Of a stretch of 32,362 bases of DNA, positions 16,317 to 24,752 are shown piece by piece; position 1 is the first letter of the stretch, and each line of letters starts with the position of its first letter. Source of the DNA: Promethearchaeota archaeon (lineage in GTDB: Archaea > Asgardarchaeota > Lokiarchaeia > Sigyniarchaeales > SOKP01); contig JAHPYZ010000056.1 of the NCBI GenBank assembly GCA_019058425.1, positions 1-32,362 of the forward strand, read 5' to 3'. Position numbers and translations under genes: made by a program. The notes below the pieces were generated by a model that saw nothing but the letters and a program-made list of their open reading frames with translations, was not told the origin of the DNA and did not search any database.

Positions 16317-16715
16317 TTACTCCTTCTTAAAAAGTTCAGCTTCTCCGTATTTTACTACTTTCAGATTAATCAACGTCATATCAAATGTTACTTCATTACC
16401 TCGAACTGTTCTTTTTCTTTTCTCGCCTTTTCTAGTAGGTTTATAACCAATACCTCTTTTTGAGACTAAAATTCTTTTTTTAACCGGTCCATGGACATCT
16501 TTTCTCATCGGAAATCCACTTGAATCACTTCCACCGGTAATTTGGAATTCATAGTTGGGAAAGCCTATGAGTCCTCCTTTGATGATATCTCCAACTTTCA
16601 TTCCTTCAAAGCGGAATTTTTTTTCGTCGATTTCTATTAGCTTAGATAATCCTTTTCCGGGACCTTCACTTCCACCACTGATGTTCAATTTATAAACGAT
16701 TTTTTCAGAAGACAC
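16317..16715 (-). CDS. rps6e: 30S ribosomal protein S6e
   Basis: A 132-residue archaeal S6e, close to the usual archaeal length and lacking the long eukaryotic C-terminal extension that carries the phosphorylation sites. Segments recognised are VYKLNISGGSEGPGKGLSK, FEGMKVGDIIKG, FQITGGSDSSGFPMRKDVHG, GIGYKPTRKGEKRKRTVRGN and the C-terminal INLKVVKYG. The start is GTG at 16715; the extra MSSEKI before the usual MxxKLNIS is short and plausible. First gene of an S6e-L24e unit. Confidence 0.95.
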   Translation of the reverse strand: MSSEKIVYKLNISGGSEGPGKGLSKLIEIDEKKFRFEGMKVGDIIKGGLIGFPNYEFQITGGSDSSGFPMRKDVHGPVKKRILVSKRGIGYKPTRKGEKRKRTVRGNEVTFDMTLINLKVVKYGEAELFKKE

Positions 16716-16888
16716 GATGCATCAATATCGAACTTAAAAAAGCAAGATTAACATCTAAAATGTATATTTTCATAAAAATTTTTTGGAATTTAATGATTGG
16801 ATTTAATTTCTTAATTAATTTAGATAATGAAATTTATTTTAATGAATTACCTATTAAAATTATATACGAAATTAATGGATATTTCTAA

Positions 16889-17680
16889 ATGCAAGTATTT
16901 GAAGTCATTGAAATAAATGAATTTCCCTACATGGAAATGAGGGAAGTGACTCAGGGTCAAAGTGTAGGAGATATATTAAATGAAACCAGTACTGATCAAG
17001 TATTTTTACTAGTGGATCACGACACAAAGAGAATTTGGACATATAACGGACCACGAAGCCCCTTTAAAGTTCAACTCTATAGTGGAATTCTAGCTGGAAT
17101 GTTAAGGAAACAATTACGTTTATTTTATAGAGTATATCCATTGAATATGTATTCAAAAGAAGACAAAAAATTTCAAGAAATAATTGAAAAGCAGATTGGC
17201 GGAGGAAGAGCTAACGCCATTGAAAAAAGTGATTTTCCAGAGCAAACTCCAGATAAATACGTTACAGATGTTTCCATATCTAATCCAAAAATAAATCAAG
17301 CACTCGAATATATAAATGAAATCCCGCACCCAGACAATCTTATACGAAGATTTATGATAATAGGAGGAACGATATATACCGATGAAAAAATTACGGAGTC
17401 CTTTCTAAAGGAAGAAAAAACTATAATTAAGCCCATTAAATTAGGTAGATTAAATAATGGATTTACATTCTTTCAAGATCATAGTTACTCAACTCGTTTA
17501 ATTATAAAAGAGAGAAATATTCAAGGAATAGAATTATATGTACATGAAGATGATACATCTCCCAGTCTAAGAATTGAAATACCAGTGATACACGAAGATA
17601 AATTTACAAAAGCGGGTTCTATTGATAAATTATTAAAAGCATTTAAAATTCCAAAGAAATTACCTGAAGAAAGCGAATAA
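16889..17680 (+). CDS. Uncharacterised protein with possible gelsolin-fold N-terminal domain
   Basis: A 263-residue cytosolic protein. Residues about 25-90 contain VFLLVDHDTKRIWTYNGPRS, then a helix with GILAGMLRKQLRLFYRVY. The strand (VFLLVD), IW-x-x-x-G strand and following helix follow the order of a gelsolin-type repeat and recall the protein at 6623, but the match is weak. The remainder has mixed strands and helices, including GRLNNGFTFFQDH and IELYVHEDDT, with no motif I know. The next gene starts 10 bp after its stop, so it is in one operon with the radical SAM enzyme and probably the alkyltransferase-like gene. Confidence 0.5.
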   Translation: MQVFEVIEINEFPYMEMREVTQGQSVGDILNETSTDQVFLLVDHDTKRIWTYNGPRSPFKVQLYSGILAGMLRKQLRLFYRVYPLNMYSKEDKKFQEIIEKQIGGGRANAIEKSDFPEQTPDKYVTDVSISNPKINQALEYINEIPHPDNLIRRFMIIGGTIYTDEKITESFLKEEKTIIKPIKLGRLNNGFTFFQDHSYSTRLIIKERNIQGIELYVHEDDTSPSLRIEIPVIHEDKFTKAGSIDKLLKAFKIPKKLPEESE

Positions 17681-17690
17681 CGCGCTCAAA

Positions 17691-19031
17691 ATGATTTTAT
17701 TAATTAATCCAAGAACTTCTAAACCTTCAGAAATTCGGACTGAATATTTTAGAGAACCGAATTTAGGATTGCTATATTTAACAGCAATTTTAGAATCAAA
17801 TGATATTTCAGTAGATATCTTAGACTTAGAACAATATATTGATTTAAATGAAATTGAGTTAGAAAACCTCATAAAAGAAAGAATTGTTGGGCATCAAATT
17901 ATTGGGATTACATCCCTTACAAATACTTTCCATCTAGCTCTCAAAATAGCAAGAATCATAAAAATTAATCAAGATAGCTACGTTTTATTTGGAGGTCCTC
18001 ATGTTTCTTTTATGTATAAAGAAATCTTAGAACATGCAAAGATAACTGAAAAATTAATTGATTTTATTTGTATAGGCGAAGCAGAGAAATCCTTTCTAGA
18101 ATTAGTAAAAACCCTTATAGTTCAAATTTCAAAAAATAATGATATTAGTAATTATGAACATCAATTACAATCAATTAGAGGGCTTGCTTATATTAATCCA
18201 AAAGGAAAACTTATTGTCACTGAACCTGTTGATACAATAAATTTAAATAATATACCTTTACCCGCTCGTTATAAATTATCTCAAGAAAATTACTATTACT
18301 CCGTAGCGAATGTAATAGTCAATAGAGGCTGCCCTAACCAGTGTTCATTCTGCTCGAGACAAAATCTGTTCAAAAAAACTCGAATTAGAAGTATCAATTC
18401 AATTTTAGAAGAAATACGTGATATTCAATCCCTACAAACATATACTCAAATCAACTTTTATGATAATATCAATATAAATCGAACTTTTTTTAAAGATTTT
18501 TGCGAAATGTTCATTGAGAATAAGATTACAATCCCTTGGGGTTGTGAAATTCGCGTAGATACTTTAAGTTCTGAAGAAGCCAGCTTGTTAAAAAAAGCAG
18601 GATGTCAGTTAGTGGCAACTGGTATTGAATCTGCGAATGAAACCGTCCTCAAAAGAAATTTCAAATTCCAAGATCCTGGATTAGTTAAAACAGGAATTGA
18701 AAATCTCAAGAAATATGGAATACCTATTCAAGCATATTTCGTATTAGGGTTACCTGGAGAAACTCTCCAAAGTTTTGAGCAAACAATAGAATATATAAAA
18801 TCTTTACCATTCGACGAAAGGGATGAAATAAATTACTTTGTAGCAACGCCTTACCCGGGTTCTCGGTTATGGGATGAGAGAGAACGTTTTAAGATCAATA
18901 TTTTTGAATATGATTTTACAAAATATGATTGTAATCATATTATTTTCGAAACAAAAGAATTAAAGAAAGAAAAATTAGAAAAATTATATGTTTCAGCAAA
19001 AGAAATTGAAAATAGTCTTACTAGTCTATAA
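17691..19031 (+). CDS. B12-binding-domain radical SAM protein
   Basis: A 446-residue enzyme. Residues about 1-140 form a Rossmann-like cobalamin-binding-type domain (MILLINPR, IIGITSLTN, YVLFGGPHVSF, ICIGEAEKSF) without the DxHxxG base-off histidine motif. The radical SAM domain follows, with the [4Fe-4S] cysteines C214, C218 and C221 in RGCPNQCSFC, then IESANETVLKR and FVLGLPGETLQSFEQTI, typical of this family. Such enzymes methylate or rearrange unactivated carbons on lipids, cofactors or RNA; the substrate is unknown here. It lies between the possible gelsolin-fold gene (10 bp upstream) and the alkyltransferase-like gene (22 bp downstream). Confidence 0.9.
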   Translation: MILLINPRTSKPSEIRTEYFREPNLGLLYLTAILESNDISVDILDLEQYIDLNEIELENLIKERIVGHQIIGITSLTNTFHLALKIARIIKINQDSYVLFGGPHVSFMYKEILEHAKITEKLIDFICIGEAEKSFLELVKTLIVQISKNNDISNYEHQLQSIRGLAYINPKGKLIVTEPVDTINLNNIPLPARYKLSQENYYYSVANVIVNRGCPNQCSFCSRQNLFKKTRIRSINSILEEIRDIQSLQTYTQINFYDNININRTFFKDFCEMFIENKITIPWGCEIRVDTLSSEEASLLKKAGCQLVATGIESANETVLKRNFKFQDPGLVKTGIENLKKYGIPIQAYFVLGLPGETLQSFEQTIEYIKSLPFDERDEINYFVATPYPGSRLWDERERFKINIFEYDFTKYDCNHIIFETKELKKEKLEKLYVSAKEIENSLTSL

Positions 19032-19053
19032 AAAAAGTAATTGAAAATGGTGA

Positions 19054-19386
19054 ATGCTAATTCCAAGTGATTTTACACAAAAAATTATTAATATAATTAA
19101 AAAAATTCCAGAAGGGAAAGTTCTCACCTATGGATTTATAGCTAAACTAGCAGGAAATCCAAGAGCTGCTAGACAAGTTTCATGGATTTTGCACTCATCC
19201 TCAAAAAAGTATAACCTTCCTTGGCATCGAGTAATCAGTTCAATGGGAAAAATATCTTTAAAATCAATTGAAGATTGTGAATATCAAAAAAACCTATTAG
19301 AACAAGAAGGGATAAAGTTTATAGATGGATTTAATTTAGATCTGAAAGAATATTTGTGGAAAATTAACTCTATAGAAGAGATGTGA
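19054..19386 (+). CDS. Alkyltransferase-like (ATL) DNA-damage recognition protein
   Basis: A 110-residue member of the O6-alkylguanine-DNA alkyltransferase DNA-binding-domain family. It has the helix-turn-helix segment GKVLTYGFIAKLAGNPRAAR, with the arginine finger, and the active-site motif reads PWHRVI. In true methyltransferases this is PCHRV. The catalytic cysteine is replaced by tryptophan, exactly as in ATL proteins (for example E. coli YbaZ), which bind alkylated guanine and hand it to nucleotide excision repair rather than repairing it. Short length and lack of an N-terminal domain agree. It ends the operon that starts at 16889. Confidence 0.88.
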   Translation: MLIPSDFTQKIINIIKKIPEGKVLTYGFIAKLAGNPRAARQVSWILHSSSKKYNLPWHRVISSMGKISLKSIEDCEYQKNLLEQEGIKFIDGFNLDLKEYLWKINSIEEM

Positions 19387-19402
19387 AAAATATTTAGTAA
19401 TA

Positions 19403-19705
19403 TTAAAGATTTTTTGTTCTGTGTGGTAAACAGCTCGGAAATGTTCGAAAAAAAACCGAAAATGCGACATCATCCTTACCTTCACGTATTAAATCTCTAA
19501 TCATTTCTAAATTCTCTTTTTGTTTAATCAAAACTTTATTAGGAGTGCTCGTTTGGGTATTTTTTTTAATCTCAGATTGAAAATGTTCAACCACTCTATT
19601 TCCATTATCCTTTTTAAAATTTCTAAAATCTTTTTTACAAATTTCTAAAACTTTTTCGCTTACATGCCTTTTAGGTAATTTTTCTTTAGCAATTGTATAT
19701 GACAT
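19403..19705 (-). CDS. Small basic protein of unknown function
   Basis: A 100-residue, strongly charged, mostly helical protein (SEKVLEICKKDFRNFKKD, MIRDLIREGKDDVAF) with no transmembrane segment and no family I recognise. A histone-fold origin was considered, but the helix lengths and motifs do not match. The ATG at 19705 and 16-bp convergent spacing to the ATL gene fit a real gene, and no competing frame overlaps it. Lack of recognisable homology keeps confidence low. Confidence 0.45.
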   Translation of the reverse strand: MSYTIAKEKLPKRHVSEKVLEICKKDFRNFKKDNGNRVVEHFQSEIKKNTQTSTPNKVLIKQKENLEMIRDLIREGKDDVAFSVFFRTFPSCLPHRTKNL

Positions 19706-19867
19706 TAATCTATCACCCTTTAATGCTTAAGTTACTAATTTTTTTATTTTGATATAAATGTCAATTTAGATATATAAATTTGGTAGGTATAAATGTTTTG
19801 TTAGTATCTTAAATATTAACAAATCTCTAATTAATCAAGAAATTCAGTATCCTGTAATAGTAAGTAA

Positions 19868-22800
19868 ATGATTGATGAAAATAATGTAATTGATTTGTTA
19901 AATAGAGCCCAAATTGAAGAAAATTTATATCATTGGGTTGAAGCAGCAAGGTTATTTGAAGAAGCAGGTAAAATTTGTTTAGTTAAGAAAAAAGTGAATG
20001 ATGCTGCTAATGCTTATAAACGTTTAGGACGCGTTTATTTTTTAGCATCTGAAACAGCCAATACTAAAAATGATTTTGTAGAAAGTTTAAAACGTGCAAT
20101 TGAGTTTTATAGTAAAAGTAAAGAACTTTTTAAGCGAGATAAAAATAAAGCAGAAGAGTTAGAATGTGAAGCAGAAGCATTATTAGCAAATGGATTTATC
20201 GCGAACTCTGTCAGTAATGCAAAGAAATCATTTAGTAATTCATGTGATCTTTTTGTTGAAGCTAGTAATTTATTTTCATCCAAAAGTGATGATCAAGAGA
20301 GTGTGGCTAGAACTCTATCTAGAGCAGCATATAGTTTTGTCTACCTTCAACCTTTTTCAGAGAATAAGCAAGAGGTTGATCAATTTTTTCACAAAGGAAA
20401 AAACATAACATCAAAAGCTGTGAAAATTTCATTAAAGCTTGGAAATCTTCGGATATTTTCCGAAAGTATTTTTTCTGACCTTTTGGTAAATATGACTAAA
20501 GTCTTTTTAAAAGATTTTAAGAAGGATCCATCGTTTAAAGAATATCTTAAAGATAATTTAATGAAATTTGATGAGTATATAAAACATGTAAGCAATTGTG
20601 ATGATAATAGAAATCTAGCAATGATCTATTTTATGAAGGGTACTCTATATTGTCTATACGCAATACACTATATCAAAGATGAGAAAGAATATGAAGAATA
20701 TACGGATAAGGGTTTAAAATTACTGGAAGAAACATTGATTTTTGCTCGAAAGGCTAAAAACACATTCCTAATCATTTTAACTATATTTTATATTGATTGG
20801 TGGGCTCTTTTTGGTCGTAGATTCAAATATGTCCAAAATCGAATCTATAAAGATGTCAAAGAATTTGAGAATTTAGCAAAAATCTATATTGATTCATATA
20901 ATACCATACGATTATATGCAGTATTTCTACCAGTCTTCTATTATGCAAATATGTCGTTAAGAAGTTTTTTTACAATTCGCCAGAGAAAGACATATGCTAA
21001 GAAAGGAATTGAATATGCTAAAATTGCTCTGAAAGCAGGATCAGATTTATTTTATTCTAATTGGCCATACCAAATGTTAACATACTCTTATTCACAATTA
21101 ACATCTTTAGCTACGTCGAAGGAAGAAAGAGATAAATATGCTGAGAATATGTTAAAATATGCTCAAAAAGCCCATGATTTGGGAGAAAGGTATGATGGTG
21201 GTATAATACGAGCAGCTGGTTTTTCAGCTCTCTATAGAGCATATAAAACAAGTGCAGAACTTACTGAGAATACAGAACGTAAAATTGAAATGTTATCGGC
21301 TGCGGCTTCTGCTTCTAAAGAATATTTAGAGCATACACCTGAACAATGGAGGGCAATACTGATTGCTCAAATACGTTTAGCACTCTTATACGAAGAAATA
21401 GGTATTATAGCTAGAGAAAATGATACATTAATGCAAGCAGAGGAGGTTTATAAAAGTATAATTAAAGATAGTTTGAGAAGTGGATATTATTCTTATGCTG
21501 CTTCAGCATATGAATATCTTGCACATATAGAAGATCGACTGGGTAATTATGCTATTTCAGCAGAACAATATGGAAAAGTTCAAGAATGTTATTTAAAATC
21601 GGTTATTGGAGTACAATATAAATTATTAAAAGAAAGAATTAAAGAAAAAATATCATATGCCAAAGCTTGGAACCTAATTGAATTAGCTAAATTACATAAC
21701 AAACAAGAAAACCATTTGCAGGCTAAGGAAGATTATTTAAATGCCTGCCAAATCTTAAAAGAATTGCCTAAAAATAATTATGAAGCTTCATATTATTACG
21801 CTTGGACCTTTTTGGAAGAAGCAGAACATCTTAGTAAGCAAGAAAGCCATGATGATGCAATAGAACAATTTAAATCTAGTAGCATGCATTTTAATGAAGC
21901 TTTAAACGTACTAGAAGAAGTATTTAAGCAATCTAAGGATAAATTAGAAAATGAAAGAATTAAAAAGCTTGAAACCGTAGCTAAATTACGAATTAATTAC
22001 TGTGATGCCAGGATTAATGTTGAAAATGCAAGAGTTCTAGGAAAAAAGGGAGAGCACCTCCTAGCTGCCGAAAATTTTTCTTCAGCAGCATCACAATTTA
22101 AAAATATATGTGCAAAATTTAAAATCGAACGAGAGCGAAGAGAATTAGAAGCAATTTTTCATCTTTGTAAAGCATGGGAAAGTATGGAATATGCCGAAAA
22201 TAATGAAGATTCAAATAAATTCGCAGAAGCAGCGCATCTATTTGAAAAAGCAAGCGATTTTTTCAGTAATAGTAAGCTTAAAATATTATCTTCAAGTAAT
22301 TCTGCATTTTGCCAAGCCCTTGAGCTTGGTTGTAGATTTGATGAATCAACAAAAACTTCGATAAAATCTGAATTATATCCGAGAATAAAAGTAATACTTA
22401 GAAAAGCAGCATCTTCTTATAAGAAAGGAGGTTTTATTAATGAAGCTGACTGGGCTCTAGCGACTTCAACTTATTTTGATGCAGCATGGCATCTAATACA
22501 AGCAGATGAAGAATTGAATTTGGAAAAAAAGAAGAACCTTCTTAAAATCGGTTCAGAAATTCTTAAGTCTGCTGCTAGTCTTTTTGGAAAGTCAGGATAT
22601 AAAAATAAAGAAAAAGATATATTAGAGCAATTAGAATTGGTTAAAAAAGAAGAAAAAATAATTGTATCTGCTTTAAATACTATTAGTGAACCTTCCATAA
22701 CAAAAAGCACGGTAGGTATTATTGCTCCGGCATGTCCGCTTGAATCTAGCCAATCACCAAAAATTAGTGAAGTACGCGAATTTAGCGATGAAATATTAAA

Positions 22801-23698
22801 AGCTGAATTGAGAGAAGGATCCAGAGAAAAGTACAAATTAATCTATAAAGATTTACTAAAAGGACAACCTGAAATTCAACAACACAAATTCAGAGTTGGT
22901 ATTGCTCAAATAGGAGTATCTAATACAGATGATATATTAAGCGAATTTTACACAGAAGATAATGGTCTTTTGAATCTTCGAGAAGATAAAGTCAAAATGG
23001 TTAGTAATAAAATAATTGAGATGATAAATAAAGCTCATGACAATAAAATTAATGTATTAGTCTTTCCAGAAATGACTATTGATTTAAATTATAGTAAAAT
23101 ACTTGAAGACATTTCAAAACTCGCAAAAAATTACAATATGTATATTATTCCTGGATCTTATCATGACCCAACAACTAGACGCAATCTCAGTTTGGTTATA
23201 AGTCCTAATGGAGTACTGTGGAAACAGGAGAAGAGTATTCCCGCGATGATTAATTTTAAGGGTACAAGATTCAAAGAAGGTATCGAATCAGGAAAATTAC
23301 CTAGTAATGTAATCATTTGCAATACAGAATATGGACGTATTGCTATTGCTATTTGCCGAGATTTTCTTGATATGGATCTAAGAGTAGAATTAAAAAATTT
23401 TGAACCTCCTGTAGATCTTATTTTTAATCCTGCCTTTACGCCAGTCACAGCAGATTTTAAAGCAGCACACTTCGATGCTCGCAGATCAATTTATGCTTAC
23501 TGCTTCTTTGCTAACATAGGAGAATACGGCAATTCTCTAATTTATACTCCAGAAAAAGAAAGAATTAAAAGAACAATACCACCTAAGGAAGAAGGTTTAA
23601 TCTTCAAGGATATCGACCTCTTTAGACTACGATCTGAACGTAAAAAATGGCAAAAAATACATGAAAAAGAAAAACAGTTTATACAAAGTACAAGATGA
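19868..23698 (+). CDS. Giant helical-repeat (TPR-like) protein with C-terminal nitrilase/CN-hydrolase domain
   Basis: A 1276-residue cytosolic protein. Residues 1 to about 930 are consecutive helical pairs of TPR/SNAP-like type, with repeated AARLFEEAGKICL, AANAYKRLGRVYF, SAEQYGKVQECYL and AAHLFEKASDFFS patterns. After a linker (about 930-1005) a carbon-nitrogen hydrolase domain starts at FRVGIAQIG (1008). It has all three catalytic residues: Glu1068 (FPEMT), Lys1122 (KQEKS) and Cys1163 (AICRDF). These enzymes hydrolyse amides, nitriles or carbamoyl groups, or act as the glutaminase of NAD synthetases; no synthetase domain is present. The solenoid suggests a scaffold that brings an amidase to a protein partner. 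It stands alone, with a TATA-like ATATAAAT near 19773. Confidence 0.85.
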   Translation: MIDENNVIDLLNRAQIEENLYHWVEAARLFEEAGKICLVKKKVNDAANAYKRLGRVYFLASETANTKNDFVESLKRAIEFYSKSKELFKRDKNKAEELECEAEALLANGFIANSVSNAKKSFSNSCDLFVEASNLFSSKSDDQESVARTLSRAAYSFVYLQPFSENKQEVDQFFHKGKNITSKAVKISLKLGNLRIFSESIFSDLLVNMTKVFLKDFKKDPSFKEYLKDNLMKFDEYIKHVSNCDDNRNLAMIYFMKGTLYCLYAIHYIKDEKEYEEYTDKGLKLLEETLIFARKAKNTFLIILTIFYIDWWALFGRRFKYVQNRIYKDVKEFENLAKIYIDSYNTIRLYAVFLPVFYYANMSLRSFFTIRQRKTYAKKGIEYAKIALKAGSDLFYSNWPYQMLTYSYSQLTSLATSKEERDKYAENMLKYAQKAHDLGERYDGGIIRAAGFSALYRAYKTSAELTENTERKIEMLSAAASASKEYLEHTPEQWRAILIAQIRLALLYEEIGIIARENDTLMQAEEVYKSIIKDSLRSGYYSYAASAYEYLAHIEDRLGNYAISAEQYGKVQECYLKSVIGVQYKLLKERIKEKISYAKAWNLIELAKLHNKQENHLQAKEDYLNACQILKELPKNNYEASYYYAWTFLEEAEHLSKQESHDDAIEQFKSSSMHFNEALNVLEEVFKQSKDKLENERIKKLETVAKLRINYCDARINVENARVLGKKGEHLLAAENFSSAASQFKNICAKFKIERERRELEAIFHLCKAWESMEYAENNEDSNKFAEAAHLFEKASDFFSNSKLKILSSSNSAFCQALELGCRFDESTKTSIKSELYPRIKVILRKAASSYKKGGFINEADWALATSTYFDAAWHLIQADEELNLEKKKNLLKIGSEILKSAASLFGKSGYKNKEKDILEQLELVKKEEKIIVSALNTISEPSITKSTVGIIAPACPLESSQSPKISEVREFSDEILKAELREGSREKYKLIYKDLLKGQPEIQQHKFRVGIAQIGVSNTDDILSEFYTEDNGLLNLREDKVKMVSNKIIEMINKAHDNKINVLVFPEMTIDLNYSKILEDISKLAKNYNMYIIPGSYHDPTTRRNLSLVISPNGVLWKQEKSIPAMINFKGTRFKEGIESGKLPSNVIICNTEYGRIAIAICRDFLDMDLRVELKNFEPPVDLIFNPAFTPVTADFKAAHFDARRSIYAYCFFANIGEYGNSLIYTPEKERIKRTIPPKEEGLIFKDIDLFRLRSERKKWQKIHEKEKQFIQSTR

Positions 23699-23754
23699 TA
23701 CTTTCTTTGCGATGATCGAGATGAAAAATAGAAATTAATAGTTAATTCTTTGAT

Positions 23755-24468
23755 TTAGAAGTAATTAGACAAACGACTCTTTGTTTTGTCCGCAAATTTC
23801 GAATGATCTTGATATACTTGACCATGAAAATGATCAAATTGGCACTGTATACAAAAATAAGGTGGCTTCTTAAAAAGTCTGATGAAACGATTATAATGTA
23901 TCCAATGTCGAGCACTTAGAGGTTTTACCATAACCTTTTTGTGTTCATTTATCCTGATGATTTTGCTAGGATTTTTATCTTTTTTCTCTATTACCCTAAT
24001 TAATCTTTTATAAATAAACCCTATAGGAGTCACAAGAATAGAAAATCCCAAGATTATAAAAAATTGGTCTAGGCATATCCATTCCCCGCATGGAGGGTAA
24101 ACGTCCATTCCTTCACACCAAGCATTGCAAATATCCCGTCGTTCAAGAACTAAATAAATCCCAAAGCTAAATACCAAAACCCCCAATATTATAAAAGTAA
24201 TAATTAAGGATTTTCTTAAGATTTTCCATTTTTTAAAATTAACAACGCATTTATTACATACAGGTATGATACAGTCATCTTTACGCTTATTTCTAACCAA
24301 TTTTCCTTGTATCACATCGTTAGTAATAAATTTTCCTTTATAGAAGAATGGTACTACACTATCAGTTGATTCACATCTAACACAAAGTAAATTTTTAAAT
24401 TCATTTCGATATCTATCTTTTCTCTTTTCTCTTTCTTTCTTACTTAAATTAGGATTTACTATTGGCAT
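23755..24468 (-). CDS. Two-helix membrane protein with zinc-ribbon-like CxxC motifs
   Basis: A 237-residue protein I cannot place in a family. A basic cytosolic start leads to a split zinc-ribbon-like pair, C29/C32 (LLCVRC) and C71/C74 (PVCNKC). There are two membrane helices (about 86-107 and 135-154) separated by a 27-residue outside loop with four cysteines (C114, C118, C127, C132) that could form disulfides. A basic cytosolic tail holds FCIQCQFDHFHGQ, a CxxC followed by histidines that may be a second metal site. It is convergent with the helical-repeat/nitrilase gene (56 bp) and divergent from fae-hps across a 284-bp AT-rich gap without other genes. Confidence 0.6.
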   Translation of the reverse strand: MPIVNPNLSKKEREKRKDRYRNEFKNLLCVRCESTDSVVPFFYKGKFITNDVIQGKLVRNKRKDDCIIPVCNKCVVNFKKWKILRKSLIITFIILGVLVFSFGIYLVLERRDICNAWCEGMDVYPPCGEWICLDQFFIILGFSILVTPIGFIYKRLIRVIEKKDKNPSKIIRINEHKKVMVKPLSARHWIHYNRFIRLFKKPPYFCIQCQFDHFHGQVYQDHSKFADKTKSRLSNYF

Positions 24469-24752
24469 ACTAGATTTTGCTTATCATGAATTCACTATAT
24501 CTAACAAGAAAAGAATTGTTTAAAAACTATTGGTTGGAAGGAAGAATAAACCTTCTTATTAAATATAATTCACTCTTAATGAAAATTATACAAAAAACTT
24601 CAATCAAGGATAATTTTATTAATAGAGTATTAACTCTAGAATAATGTAGATACGCAATTTTTTTATGTTATCTATAAAACACACTAATATAAATAAAAAT
24701 ACTCTACAAAATTATAAAAAGAACTAATAAAATAATTAAAAAGGAAAATCAA

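Noticed and set aside
22471-22836. Minus-strand 121-residue open frame inside the helical-repeat/nitrilase gene
   Set aside because: Shadow of the linker and last repeats; Ser/Phe-rich, typical of antisense to a Glu/Lys-rich helix region.
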